From the NCBI RefSeq assembly GCF_020535245.1, contig NZ_CP084910.1, forward strand, positions 2,208,501 to 2,272,500: a stretch of DNA of 64,000 bases. The letters are read 5' to 3'. The notes under the pieces were generated by a model. It saw only the letters and a list, made by a program, of their open reading frames with translations, was not told the DNA's origin and did no database searches. The first letter of the stretch is position 1. Each line of letters begins with the position of its first letter. Below are positions 42,953 to 51,839 of the stretch, piece by piece. This DNA comes from Asticcacaulis sp. AND118 (GTDB lineage: Bacteria > Pseudomonadota > Alphaproteobacteria > Caulobacterales > Caulobacteraceae). A program made the translations under genes and the position numbers.

Positions 42953-43390
42953 CTATATCGCCCCTTCGGCCCTGGCCTTCAAGGCCTCGGCGAATTTGGC
43001 GAAGCCCTCGCGCAGATATTTGCGATAACGCTTGCCCTCGCGCTCGGACAGAAAGCCCGAAAACTGCGCGCCGATGGTAAAATCGCAGGCGCTGTCATTG
43101 AGAATATTCATCTCGTAGAAGCGGATCAGCGAGCCTTCGTAAAACTTCTTCGGCACGCCGATATGGATGTGCGACAGCGGCGACCAGTCGGCGACGAAGC
43201 CGTTGATTTCCCAGTCGCCCAACCCCTCGTAATGCTCCATGAAGCTGACCGGCGCACCGAAGCCCAGCTTGCCGCTGGCCGCCTTATGGATCGGCGACCA
43301 CTCCGGCCACGCATTTATATTCTCAAGGATTTCATAGACCGTATCGGCCGGAGTCTGGATGCCGACGCGCTTTTCGATTTTTACAGCCAT
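42953..43390 (-). CDS. SRPBCC (START-like) domain protein
   Basis: 145 residues with the polyketide-cyclase/START pattern: an N-terminal strand (VKIEKRVGIQTPADTVYEILENINAWPEWSP), central GDWEINGFVADWSPLSHIHIGVP, and a long C-terminal helix (YRKYLREGFAKFAEALKARAE). It likely binds a hydrophobic ligand. It starts three bases after the cysS stop codon, so it is translated from the same mRNA. Confidence 0.85.
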   Translation of the reverse strand: MAVKIEKRVGIQTPADTVYEILENINAWPEWSPIHKAASGKLGFGAPVSFMEHYEGLGDWEINGFVADWSPLSHIHIGVPKKFYEGSLIRFYEMNILNDSACDFTIGAQFSGFLSEREGKRYRKYLREGFAKFAEALKARAEGAI

Positions 43391-43393
43391 GTC

Positions 43394-44866
43394 TTACGCC
43401 TTCAACTTCCAGGTTGCGCCGGTCGGGCCGTCCATGACCTCGACATTCAGCGCGTTCAGTTCATCGCGGATGCGGTCGGCCTCGGCCCAGTTCTTCGCCG
43501 CGCGGGCGTCCTTTCGGGCCACCAGCAGCGCCTCGACCTTGGCCGACAGGTCGTCATCGGCCCCGCCTTGGAACCATTCATCCGGATCAGTTTGCAAGAT
43601 ACCTAGTAACCCACCACACTGAATCAATAAGTCCATATAGGCTTTAGTGTGGAAGCCTCGTTCCTCAATGGGGCCTGCCGCTTCAAACTCCCCTCGCAAC
43701 ATGTCCCTCAAGAGGAACAAATCCGCGATTGCTTGAGGGGTATTCAAATCATCGCAGAGGATACGAACCATTCTGTCGTCACGAGGCTTTATGTAAGCTC
43801 CATCGACAGTGTGTCGCTTGATCTCCCAGCCATCAGGTAGGGGGTAAGTTTCGATAACACGCTTAGCCTCGCGCAAAGTGCCGTAAAGACGATCCAGCGT
43901 CTTCCGCGTCTGCACCAGCAGGTCCGTGGTCCAGTCCAGCGGCGCGCGGTAGTGCGCCGACAGCAGGGCCAGACGGATCACCTCGCCGGGCCAGTCCTTG
44001 ATCAACTCATGCACCAGTTGCACATTGCCCAGCGACTTGGACATCTTTTCGGCGTCCATGGTCAGGAAGCCGTTGTGCATCCAGTAGCGGGCGTAGCTCT
44101 CTTCCTGATGGCTATGGCCGTGTTGGGCGCAGACCCCCTGCGCGATCTCGTTTTCGTGGTGCGGGAAGATCAGATCGTGCCCGCCACCGTGAATATCGAT
44201 CGGCAGGCCCAGATTGGCCTCGATCATGGCCGAGCATTCGATATGCCAGCCGGGCCGCCCCTCACCCCAGGGCGACGGCCATTTCGGCTCCCCCGGCTTG
44301 GACGGCTTCCACAGCACGAAGTCCTGCGGGTTCTTTTTATAAGGCGCGACCTCGACCCGCGCGCCGGCGATCATGTCGTCCAGCGAGCGGTTCGACAGCG
44401 AGCCATAGGCCTTGTACGATTCCACGTCGAAGAGCACATGCCCCTCCGCCGCATAGGCGTGACCGTTGCGGATCAGGGCCGCAATCTGCGCCACGATGGC
44501 GTTCATGTTCTGCGTCACGCGGGGCTGGATCGTCGGCGGCAGGGCGTTCAGCGCCGTCATGTCGGCATTGTAGATGTCGGCGAATTTCGAGGTGATGACG
44601 TCGATATCGACGCCTTCGGCCATGGCCTTCTGATTGATCTTGTCGTCCACATCGGTGATGTTGCGGGCATAGACGACCGCCTCTTCGCCATAGAGGTGAC
44701 GCAGCAGACGAAACAGCACGTCGAACACCACCACCGGGCGCGCATTGCCGATATGGGCGTAGTTATAGACCGTCGGTCCACAGACATACATCGTCACGCG
44801 CTTCGGGTTTTTCGGAATGAATTCCACTTTTTCGCGTTTGAGCGTGTCGCTGAGTCGCAGTTTCAT
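43394..44866 (-). CDS. cysS: Cysteine--tRNA ligase
   Basis: 490-residue class I synthetase: [19 protein letters not shown] (HIGH), zinc residues in [28 protein letters not shown] and HHENEIAQG, and KMSKSLGN (KMSKS). Start at ATG 44866 (MKLRLSDTL). The part 43590-43880, encoding the C-terminal helical region, is clearly poorer in GC (120 of 240 bases, 50%, over 43621-43860 by hand count) and uses codons unlike its surroundings, which hints at gene conversion from foreign DNA. The frame is intact through it. Confidence 0.95.
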   Translation of the reverse strand: [490 protein letters not shown]

Positions 44867-45083
44867 GACGATTTCTGTTGAACTCCGTGAAGTTTGCCCC
44901 ATATAGACGCGGCAAGGGTTGGCTTCCAAGCGATTATATCAAAGGCAATCCAAATCCTGCGCAGGATCGTAAACCGCCTGCAAACTTTCAAGGGGTCGTG
45001 TGTATGTGACCCCGGCAGAGGGATGCCACGCGTCATTCCGGGACCATCGTCCCGGCGCTACTCGGCCCTCCGGAGACATATGT

Positions 45084-45776
45084 ATGGATAGCCTCGACCC
45101 GACCTCCCGCCCGCACAGCGAAGACCCGCTGACCCAGGCTCTGTCTCAGAATCTGGCCCAGAATCTGGCTCAGACGCGCAGCAAGGGTTTTTCCGAAATC
45201 CTCAATGTCGAGCGTCCGTCGAAGGAAGAGGCCATGGCCGCCGTGCGCACGCTTCTGGCCTGGGCCGGCGACGACCCCACGCGCGAAGGCCTGATCGATA
45301 CGCCCAAGCGCGTCGTCGAAGCCTATGACGAATGGTTTTCCGGCTATCAGGCCGATCCGGCCAAGGAACTGTCGCGCACCTTCGAAGACGTGCAGGGCTA
45401 TGACGACATGGTCATGCTGCGCCATATCGACGTCGAATCGCACTGCGAACACCATATGGCGTCGTTCCTCGGCAAGGCTTATGTCGCCTACATGCCGACC
45501 GCCAAGGTGGTGGGCATCTCCAAGATCGCGCGTGTGGTCGAAATCTTCTCCAAGCGTCTGCAGACTCAGGAAACCCTGACCAAGCAGATTGCCGACGCCA
45601 TCGAACAATCGCTGGCCCCGCTGGGCGTGGCCGTGCTGATCGATGCCGAGCATCAGTGCATGACCACCCGTGGCGTCCACCACAAGAACGTCACCACGGT
45701 CACGACGCGTTTCACCGGCGTTTTCAAGACCGATCTGGCCCTGCAAGACCGCTTTATGCGTTTCTGCCAGTCGTAA
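45084..45776 (+). CDS. folE: GTP cyclohydrolase I
   Basis: 230 residues; makes 7,8-dihydroneopterin triphosphate, the entry to folate synthesis. Signatures: [41 protein letters not shown] (zinc Cys and His), [19 protein letters not shown] and [24 protein letters not shown]. The first 40 residues are a variable Gln-rich tail ([15 protein letters not shown]). Start at ATG 45084. A five-copy palindrome array follows the stop codon. Confidence 0.96.
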   Translation: MDSLDPTSRPHSEDPLTQALSQNLAQNLAQTRSKGFSEILNVERPSKEEAMAAVRTLLAWAGDDPTREGLIDTPKRVVEAYDEWFSGYQADPAKELSRTFEDVQGYDDMVMLRHIDVESHCEHHMASFLGKAYVAYMPTAKVVGISKIARVVEIFSKRLQTQETLTKQIADAIEQSLAPLGVAVLIDAEHQCMTTRGVHHKNVTTVTTRFTGVFKTDLALQDRFMRFCQS

Positions 45777-45832
45777 AGACGTTCATTTCCAGACCTTTCA
45801 ACGCCCGGTGCCCGCAAGGCCGCCGGGCGTTC

Positions 45833-46110
45833 GCTTTTAAGTGGTCGCGCAATTTATCCAAAAACCGGTACCCACTTTTTGGATTGCGCTTTTAAGTGGA
45901 CGCACAATTTTCCCAAAAACCGGTATCCACTTTTTGGATTGTGCTTTTAAGTGGCCGCACAATTTTCCCAAAAACCGGTACCCACTTTTTGGATTGCGCT
46001 TTTAAGTGGACGCACAATTTTCCCAAAAACCGGTATCCACTTTTTGGATTGTGCTTTTAAGTGGACGCACAATTTTCCCAAAAACCGGTATCCACTTTTT
46101 GGATTGTGCT
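45833..46110. repeat. Five-copy tandem array of a 55-bp RIME-like palindrome
   Basis: Units start at 45833, 45888, 45943, 45998 and 46053, exactly 55 bases apart. Each has GCTTTTAAGTGG, then a hairpin with outer arms GCGCAAT/ATTGCGC (or GCACAAT/ATTGTGC) and inner CCAAAAA/TTTTTGG around an ACCGGTA(C/T)CCAC core. GCG and GTG variants alternate in copies 1-4, suggesting duplication of a 110-bp double unit. It could give stacked terminators after folE. Confidence 0.92.
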
Positions 46111-46297
46111 TGTCCGGACATGTTTCGCAAAATCGTCATGAAGAAATTGTAATCCGGCGTGAACGAACCTCTTTACATTTGCGCGGGCTTTGTCCTAAAT
46201 CGGTTTCTGAATTTTACGCCCCGCTTCCGGCGGGCGGTCGTTTAACGCCTCATCCCCTCCCGCTGGGAACGGTCCGAGGCTCTAAGGGAGTTACATC

Positions 46298-46735
46298 ATG
46301 GGCGCTAAGCTCGGTGGCGGCGGCGGTTCTCGCTATAACGTCGAACAGAATTCGGAAATCAACGTCACGCCGTTCGTCGACATCATGCTCGTGCTGCTGA
46401 TCATCTTCATGGTGTCCGCGCCGATGGCCACCGTGTCGATCAAGCTTGACCTGCCGCCCCCCGTGCCAAGCGATCAACCGCTCGACAAGCCGAAGGATCC
46501 GGTCTTCATCTCGATCCAGGGCCCGGACGATCTGTACATCGGCGCCAACAAGACTTCGCTGGCCACACTGGCTCAGGATCTGTCGGTCGCTCTGGAATCG
46601 CCGAACCCCACCGATGAGCGTGTTCTGGTTCGCGGTGACGCCGACATCGAATATAACGACTTCATGTCGGTGCTGAACGTCCTGCAGGACAACGGCTTCT
46701 TCAAGATCGGCCTGATCAACGAAGACATCGAGTAG
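46298..46735 (+). CDS. exbD: ExbD/TolR family biopolymer transport protein
   Basis: 145 residues: a short cytoplasmic start (MGAKLGGGGGSRYNVEQNSEINVTP), one membrane helix with the essential Asp (FVDIMLVLLIIFMVSAPMA) and a periplasmic domain ending in DADIEYNDFMSVLNVLQDNGFFKIGLIN. It works with ExbB to power TonB-dependent uptake. No exbB or tonB is adjacent. An AAGGGAG lies before the ATG, and a terminator follows. Confidence 0.92.
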   Translation: MGAKLGGGGGSRYNVEQNSEINVTPFVDIMLVLLIIFMVSAPMATVSIKLDLPPPVPSDQPLDKPKDPVFISIQGPDDLYIGANKTSLATLAQDLSVALESPNPTDERVLVRGDADIEYNDFMSVLNVLQDNGFFKIGLINEDIE

Positions 46736-46760
46736 TTTTCGGTTTACGCCAGACCATCCG

Positions 46761-46792
46761 ACACGCCGGAAGCCCGCTTCCGGCGTGTTTTG
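46761..46792 (+). terminator. Intrinsic terminator after exbD
   Basis: ACACGCCGGAAG (46761-46772) pairs perfectly with CTTCCGGCGTGT (46777-46788) around a four-base loop, followed by T3G. Confidence 0.88.
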
Positions 46793-46798
46793 TTATTC

Positions 46799-46826
46799 AC
46801 CCTCTCCCTTGAGGGAGAGGGGGAGA
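46799..46826. repeat. Family B half-element carrying the rluD-like ribosome binding site
   Basis: CCCTCTCCCTTGAGGGAGAGGG is one hairpin of a family B element. Its right arm (GAGGGAGAGGGGGAGA) ends nine bases or fewer before the ATG at 46832 and is the only visible Shine-Dalgarno sequence of the gene. Confidence 0.7.
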
Positions 46827-46831
46827 CCTAT

Positions 46832-47851
46832 ATGACGCCTGACGACGACATCGACGACGATCTGCCCCTTGCCGACCAGGATGGCGAGACGCACGACCTT
46901 GTCCTGACGGCGGAGATGGCGGGCGACCGGCTCGACCGGGCGCTGCTGCCGCTCCTGCCCGACCTGTCGCGCGCGCGCCTTCAAGCCCTGATCAGCGAAG
47001 GCCGCCTCAGCCATGACGGTCAGACGGTCAGCGACGGCAAACACAAGGCCAAACCGGGCCTCTACAACCTTTTCGTCCCCGCCCCCGTCTCGGCCATACC
47101 CGAAGCGCAGGACCTCTTGCTGGACGTTCTGTTCGAGGACGCGCATCTGATCGTGGTCAACAAACCCGCCGGCATAGCCGCCCACCCGGCCCCCGGCACG
47201 GCGGACGGCACGCTGGTCAACGCCCTGCTGTTCCACTGCGGCGATTCGTTATCGGGCATAGGCGGCGTGCTGCGCCCCGGCATCGTCCACCGCCTCGACA
47301 AGGATACGTCGGGCGTCATGGTCGCCGCCAAGTCCGATGCCGCCCACCGGGGCCTCAGCGATCTCTTTTCGCGCCACGACATCGACCGCGCCTATGAAGC
47401 GCTGGTGCGCGGCGCGCCCAGGGCCCCGGCCGGCACCGTCACCACGCGCATCGGCCGCTCGCCTCATGACCGTAAAAAGATGGCGGTCTTGCGCTCCGGC
47501 GGGCGTGAGGCCATCACCCACTACCGCACGCTCGACGCCTTTGGGGCTTTGGGGAGCGGCGACAAGCCTGCCGCGGCGCGCGTGCGCTGCACGCTGGAAA
47601 CCGGCCGGACTCATCAAATTCGCGTGCACATGGCCTATCTGGGCTGTCCCTGTCTGGGCGATCCGGTCTATGGTTCGGGTGCGCCGCACAAGGCCGTCGC
47701 CGAGGCGCTGAAAAAGCAATCATTTGCGCGTCAGGCCCTGCACGCGGCGCATCTGGGCTTCGTACACCCCGTGACCGGGGAAAAACTGGCCTTTGAGGCG
47801 CCCCTCCCTGCCGACATGGCGGACCTGCTCACGGCGCTGAAATCGTTGTAG
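46832..47851 (+). CDS. rluD: RluA/RluD family pseudouridine synthase
   Basis: 339 residues. An S4-like RNA-binding domain (GDRLDRALLPLLPDLSRARLQALISEGRLSHDG), then the synthase domain with LIVVNKPAGIAAHPAP, GIVHRLDKDTSGVMVAAK (catalytic Asp), YEALVRG, LETGRTHQIRVHMAYLGCPCLGDPVYG. It isomerises uridines in 23S rRNA helix 69 if it is a true RluD; RluC-like specificity is possible. An acidic N-terminal tail (DDDIDDDL) is present. It precedes rpoH, an arrangement I recall from Caulobacter. Confidence 0.9.
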   Translation: MTPDDDIDDDLPLADQDGETHDLVLTAEMAGDRLDRALLPLLPDLSRARLQALISEGRLSHDGQTVSDGKHKAKPGLYNLFVPAPVSAIPEAQDLLLDVLFEDAHLIVVNKPAGIAAHPAPGTADGTLVNALLFHCGDSLSGIGGVLRPGIVHRLDKDTSGVMVAAKSDAAHRGLSDLFSRHDIDRAYEALVRGAPRAPAGTVTTRIGRSPHDRKKMAVLRSGGREAITHYRTLDAFGALGSGDKPAAARVRCTLETGRTHQIRVHMAYLGCPCLGDPVYGSGAPHKAVAEALKKQSFARQALHAAHLGFVHPVTGEKLAFEAPLPADMADLLTALKSL

Positions 47852-48054
47852 ATTTAATTTTGAACCGGTCCGCATAAAATAATTTCTTTACCGGGTCTTT
47901 TTTTCCCGTCCGGAGCACCTACATGGAAAAGGAAGACAAAAGCCTGTCCTACAGCCGCAGCCACAAGCTGACGACCAAAGGGGATACGCCGATGCCGGAT
48001 TCTTACTCAGGATCTATTTCCGGGGCCTCGGACAGGCCCGAAGGGGACGCCATC

Positions 48055-48957
48055 ATGAGCACCAGCTCACTTAGCTCGAATGCTTTAAGCATGCCTAATC
48101 CGTCGGTCCTGTCACCGGACGGCGGCCTCAACCGTTACCTGTCGGAAATCCGCAAGTTTCCGATGCTGGCCAAGGATGAGGAATTCATGCTGGCCAAGCG
48201 CTGGGCCGAGCACGCCGACCCCAAGGCCGCGCACAGGCTCGTCACCTCGCACCTGCGCCTGGTGGCCAAGATCGCCATGGGCTATCGCGGCTACGGCCTG
48301 CCGATCGGCGAAGTGATCTCCGAAGGCAATGTCGGCCTGATGCAGGCGGTCAAGAAGTTCGACCCGGACAAGGGATTCCGTCTGGCCACCTACGCCATGT
48401 GGTGGATCAAGGCCGCGATTCAGGAATACGTCCTGCGTTCGTGGTCGCTGGTCAAGATGGGCACCACCGCCGCGCAGAAGAAGCTGTTCTTCAACCTGCG
48501 CAAGGTGAAGTCCGAGATCAGCGCCCTGGAAGAAGGCGACCTGCGCCACGAACAGGTCGAGCAGATCGCGACCAAGCTGGGCGTATCGAACGACGACGTC
48601 ATCAGCATGAACCGCCGCATGTCCTCGCCCGACTCGTCGCTGAATGCGCCGCTGCGCGCTTCGGAAGGCGATTCGGAATGGCAGGACTGGCTGGCCGACG
48701 ACACCACGCCGTCGCAGGAAACCGTGCTGGCCGACTCCGAAGAGTACAAGCTGCGCATGAGTCTGCTCGAAGAAGCCATGGGCGAACTAAACGACCGCGA
48801 ACGCGCCATCCTCATGGCCCGCCGCCTTCAGGAAAACCCGACGACGCTCGAAGAACTGGCCGAACGCTTCGGCGTGTCGCGCGAGCGCGTGCGTCAGATC
48901 GAGGTCCGCGCCTTCGAAAAGCTGCAAAAGGCGATGATGGCTTCGGCCCAGGCTTGA
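48055..48957 (+). CDS. rpoH: RNA polymerase heat-shock sigma factor RpoH
   Basis: 300 residues. Region 1.2 (GGLNRYLSEIRKFPMLAKDEEFMLAKRW), region 2 with the RpoH box and 2.4 (LVAKIAMGYRGYGLPIGEVISEGNVGLMQAVKKFDPDKGFRLATYAMWWIKAAIQEYVLRSW), QKKLFFNLR (RpoH-specific), and region 4.2 (TLEELAERFGVSRERVRQIEVRAFEKL). The start I choose is ATG 48055 behind AAGGGGA, matching homolog length. Two in-frame upstream ATGs, 47992 and 47923, also have good Shine-Dalgarno sequences and would add 21 or 44 residues. Confidence 0.93.
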   Translation: MSTSSLSSNALSMPNPSVLSPDGGLNRYLSEIRKFPMLAKDEEFMLAKRWAEHADPKAAHRLVTSHLRLVAKIAMGYRGYGLPIGEVISEGNVGLMQAVKKFDPDKGFRLATYAMWWIKAAIQEYVLRSWSLVKMGTTAAQKKLFFNLRKVKSEISALEEGDLRHEQVEQIATKLGVSNDDVISMNRRMSSPDSSLNAPLRASEGDSEWQDWLADDTTPSQETVLADSEEYKLRMSLLEEAMGELNDRERAILMARRLQENPTTLEELAERFGVSRERVRQIEVRAFEKLQKAMMASAQA

Positions 48958-48980
48958 CTGTCGCCGCATTTACTTTTGAT

Positions 48981-49009
48981 ACGGCGGTCATGTTAAACAT
49001 GGCCGCCGT
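48981..49009 (+). terminator. Probable terminator after rpoH
   Basis: ACGGCGG (48981-48987) pairs with CCGCCGT (49003-49009); the stem is extended by CATG/CATG with one mismatch. The T-run after it is short. Confidence 0.6.
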
Positions 49010-49048
49010 TTCTGTATGCGTTCCCTTCCCGCTTTCCGGAGACTTGAG

Positions 49049-49921
49049 ATGAAATCCCTGATCGCTGTTTTGGCCGCCTCGACCCTTCTGGCGGGCGCCG
49101 CCGTCGCGCAAACCCCTGCCCCGCCACCGCCGCCCAAGGCCGAGTCCACGCCTTACAAGGTCGGCGATCTACAGCTTTACGCCCTGCGCGACACCGTTTT
49201 CGTACTGCCCAATGACGGCAAGGTCTTCGGCCTCGATGTCGGGCCTGAGGCCGTGGCCGAGGTGCTGAAGGCCCACGGCGCGCCGACGGACACAATCACG
49301 CTCGGCGTCGATAGCCTGCTGGTCAAGGATGGCGACCGTCTGATCCTGATCGATACCGGGGCCGGCGGCGCGCTGATCACCAGCCTCGAAGGCGCCGGTC
49401 ATAAGCCGGAGGACGTGACCGACATTCTCATCACCCATCCGCACGGCGACCATATCGGCGGTCTGGTCAAGAACAACGCGCTGGTCTTCCCCAAGGCCAA
49501 GATACGCATGGCCGAGGCCGACTGGACCTTCCTGAAAGGGCAGGCCAATCAGGCCGCACTCGTCACCGCCATCACGCCGCAGGTCGAGGCCTTCGCCCCC
49601 GGCGCGGCCATCACGCCGCACGTCACATCGGTCGCCATCAAGGGCCACACGCCCGGCCATAGCGGCTACGAGATCGCCTCGAACGGACAGAAGCTGCTGG
49701 CCATCGGCGACACGGCCCACAGTTCGATCATCTCGCTGGCCAAACCCGACTGGTCGATCCAGTTCGATACGGACAAAACCGAAGCCAAGGCCAGCCGCCG
49801 CGCTCTGCTGACCGAACTGGCGAAGTCGAAGGAAACCCTTTTCGCGCCGCATTTCCCTTATCCGGGCATCGGCCATGTCGAGGCTAAAGGCGACGGCTTC
49901 GTCTGGGTGCCTGTGAAATAG
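49049..49921 (+). CDS. Exported metallo-beta-lactamase fold hydrolase
   Basis: 290 residues with a signal peptide (MKSLIAVLAASTLLAGAAVAQ) and a Pro-rich linker. Zinc-binding motifs: ITHPHGDHIGG (HxHxDH), the His in KGHTPGHSGY, IGDTAHS and FAPHFPYPGIGHV. Similar to quorum-quenching and lactonase-type MBL proteins, but the substrate cannot be named. It is convergent with the first aspartyl protease gene; the stops are adjacent. Confidence 0.9.
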   Translation: MKSLIAVLAASTLLAGAAVAQTPAPPPPPKAESTPYKVGDLQLYALRDTVFVLPNDGKVFGLDVGPEAVAEVLKAHGAPTDTITLGVDSLLVKDGDRLILIDTGAGGALITSLEGAGHKPEDVTDILITHPHGDHIGGLVKNNALVFPKAKIRMAEADWTFLKGQANQAALVTAITPQVEAFAPGAAITPHVTSVAIKGHTPGHSGYEIASNGQKLLAIGDTAHSSIISLAKPDWSIQFDTDKTEAKASRRALLTELAKSKETLFAPHFPYPGIGHVEAKGDGFVWVPVK

Positions 49922-50818
49922 TTACCTGTCGCTGGCCTTGACCTGAAGGGTTCGCCCGGCGGTGAAGGCCAGCACGAAGCCACTGATGAACGGCGCGCCG
50001 ACAATGCCCGGTGCGCCGCCGTCGTGCGTTCCGGCAGGATCGCCCAGCGTCACGGTCAGGCGCGGCACCGGCAGGCCGCCGATGCGCAGGTCGGTCATCA
50101 GCACGCGGCGCACCTTGACCTTCTGACCGTTAACGCTGGTCAAACGGCCCTCTCCGGTCACCGGATAGCGATCCCACAAGCCGTATTCGCGCACCCTGTC
50201 GCCGCGCAGATAGAGCGGCATGCTGGCCCCTGTATCGAGCAGGCAGTCTATCTCCTGCCCCTCTAATCGCAGCGGCATATAAATCCGGTCCGCCCCGCCG
50301 ATGGGATCGGCGCGGTAATAGCCGTCGATCGGGCTGAACCCCTCCAGCGGCATGTCTCCTGATGGATAATAGCGGATCTCACCGCGCCCCTGATCGAGCT
50401 GGCACGGCAGATGCGTCAGCAGATCGGCCGACAAAAGCCCGTCATACGCCGCGATCTCGTACCCCTGCGATCCGAACGTTTCCCACTCTTCCATGCGCAG
50501 CCCGCCACCGACCTCGACCTCGGCAATGACGTATCGCGTCAGATATTCGACCCCGCCAAGCCCGCGCGCCCGCGCCTGCCCGGCGCTGCTCAGCCCCAAC
50601 TCCGCCGCCAGGCTGGCGCGGATGACGGTGCGGCTGGCGCCGGTATCCACGACGAAGCGATAGGGCCCCTTACCATTCAGCCGGACCGAGACGATGGGCT
50701 TTTTCGAGGCCGACAAGGTCAGGGGTACGCGCACCACCCGATTCTGCGCGGCGACCGGTCCGCTCAGAAGTCCTGTTCCGGCCGCCAGTCCGGCGCACAG
50801 ATGGCGGCGTGTCAACAT
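49922..50818 (-). CDS. Retropepsin-like aspartyl protease with two DTG motifs (copy 1)
   Basis: 298 residues with a Tat-like start (MLTRRHLCAGLAAGTGLLSGPVAAQ). Two aspartyl protease half-domains: RFVVDTGASRTVI (Asp58) and DCLLDTGASMPLYL (Asp195). Each is preceded by a strand containing V(R/E)VRLNGKGPY- or MPLRLEGQ-type sequence and followed by a flap-like region. A single chain may thus form the bilobal active site that retroviral proteases form as dimers. It lies 59 bases after its paralog and is probably cotranscribed. Substrate unknown. Confidence 0.85.
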   Translation of the reverse strand: MLTRRHLCAGLAAGTGLLSGPVAAQNRVVRVPLTLSASKKPIVSVRLNGKGPYRFVVDTGASRTVIRASLAAELGLSSAGQARARGLGGVEYLTRYVIAEVEVGGGLRMEEWETFGSQGYEIAAYDGLLSADLLTHLPCQLDQGRGEIRYYPSGDMPLEGFSPIDGYYRADPIGGADRIYMPLRLEGQEIDCLLDTGASMPLYLRGDRVREYGLWDRYPVTGEGRLTSVNGQKVKVRRVLMTDLRIGGLPVPRLTVTLGDPAGTHDGGAPGIVGAPFISGFVLAFTAGRTLQVKASDR

Positions 50819-50877
50819 GCATTACCCCTGCGGCTGGAGGGGTGAGGGTATCCGCAAGACCGTGCGCTCACAAGCCG

Positions 50878-51783
50878 TCAAATGGCGCGCACATGGAGAC
50901 TGCGATCGGCGGCGAAGGCCAGCACGAAATCGCTCAGGAACCCCGCCCCGACCAGCCCCGGCAGGGATTTGTCGTCTTTGAGATAGCCGTACCGGTCCTG
51001 AGGGTCACCGAGCCCGACCTGAAGCTTCGGCACGTCCAGCCCGCCGATATGCAGGTCGCTGATCTCGACCAGCCGCCCCTCCAGCACCTTGCCGTTGACG
51101 CCCGACATGCGGATGGGCCGCAGCAACGGATACCTGTCCCAAAGCTTGTGTTTCTTGACGAAATCGCCGCGGATATAGAGGGGCAGCGACGCACCGGTGT
51201 CGAGCAGGCATTCCAGCGCCTGCCCCGCCAGTTTCAGCCGCAGATGCACCTGATCGGCCCCGCCCTGAATATGGGTGCGGAAATAGCCGTCGACCGGCGT
51301 GAAGCCTTCGAGGCTCATCGGGCGCGACAGGTAGTAGCGGATTTCCTGCGCATGATAATCGAGTTGGCACGGCATCCGGGTCAGAAAATCCGCCGACAGC
51401 AAACCGTCGAACGCCGAACCGTCCCAGCCCTGCGAACCGTAGATGTCCCAGTTGCGCAGGCGCAGCGTCCCGCCGACCAGCAGTTCACTTACGGCATAGG
51501 GAAATAGCCTCTCCGTGCCCTTGAGGCTGTACCCGATGATTTGACGCGTGCCGGACGTAAGCCCCAGTTCGCGCGCCAGCGAATGCCGGATGATGGTGTG
51601 GGTCGCGCCCGTATCGAGGATGAAGCGATACGGTCCCTTGCCGTTCAGCCTGACCTCGACCACCGGCATACGCGCGTCGGACAGCGTCATCGGCACGCGG
51701 ATAAAGCCGGTTTGCGCGGTGGCATTGGTCGTCAGAAACGCAGCGCTCAGGCCTGCGAGACACGCATTGCGGCGTGTAATCAT
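50878..51783 (-). CDS. Retropepsin-like aspartyl protease with two DTG motifs (copy 2)
   Basis: 301 residues, clearly homologous over its full length to the next gene (MPVVEVRLNGKGPYRF, GLLSADFLTRMPCQLD, SLEGFTPVDGYFR, LPGLVGAGFLSDFVLAF). Active-site motifs FILDTGATHTII (Asp57) and CLLDTGASLPLYI (Asp195). N-terminus MITRRNACLAGLSAAFLTTNATAQ is a Tat-like signal peptide. A strong GGGGGAG precedes the ATG. It is the first gene of the pair; the two arose by tandem duplication. Confidence 0.85.
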   Translation of the reverse strand: MITRRNACLAGLSAAFLTTNATAQTGFIRVPMTLSDARMPVVEVRLNGKGPYRFILDTGATHTIIRHSLARELGLTSGTRQIIGYSLKGTERLFPYAVSELLVGGTLRLRNWDIYGSQGWDGSAFDGLLSADFLTRMPCQLDYHAQEIRYYLSRPMSLEGFTPVDGYFRTHIQGGADQVHLRLKLAGQALECLLDTGASLPLYIRGDFVKKHKLWDRYPLLRPIRMSGVNGKVLEGRLVEISDLHIGGLDVPKLQVGLGDPQDRYGYLKDDKSLPGLVGAGFLSDFVLAFAADRSLHVRAI

Positions 51784-51839
51784 AGCTCCCCCCTCTTATG
51801 GTTTAGGGCGAAGCTAGATCATGCACTGGAGAAAAGCAA

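Noticed and set aside
45833-46110. Possible CRISPR array
   Set aside because: Units are contiguous 55-bp palindromes without unique spacers and without cas genes.
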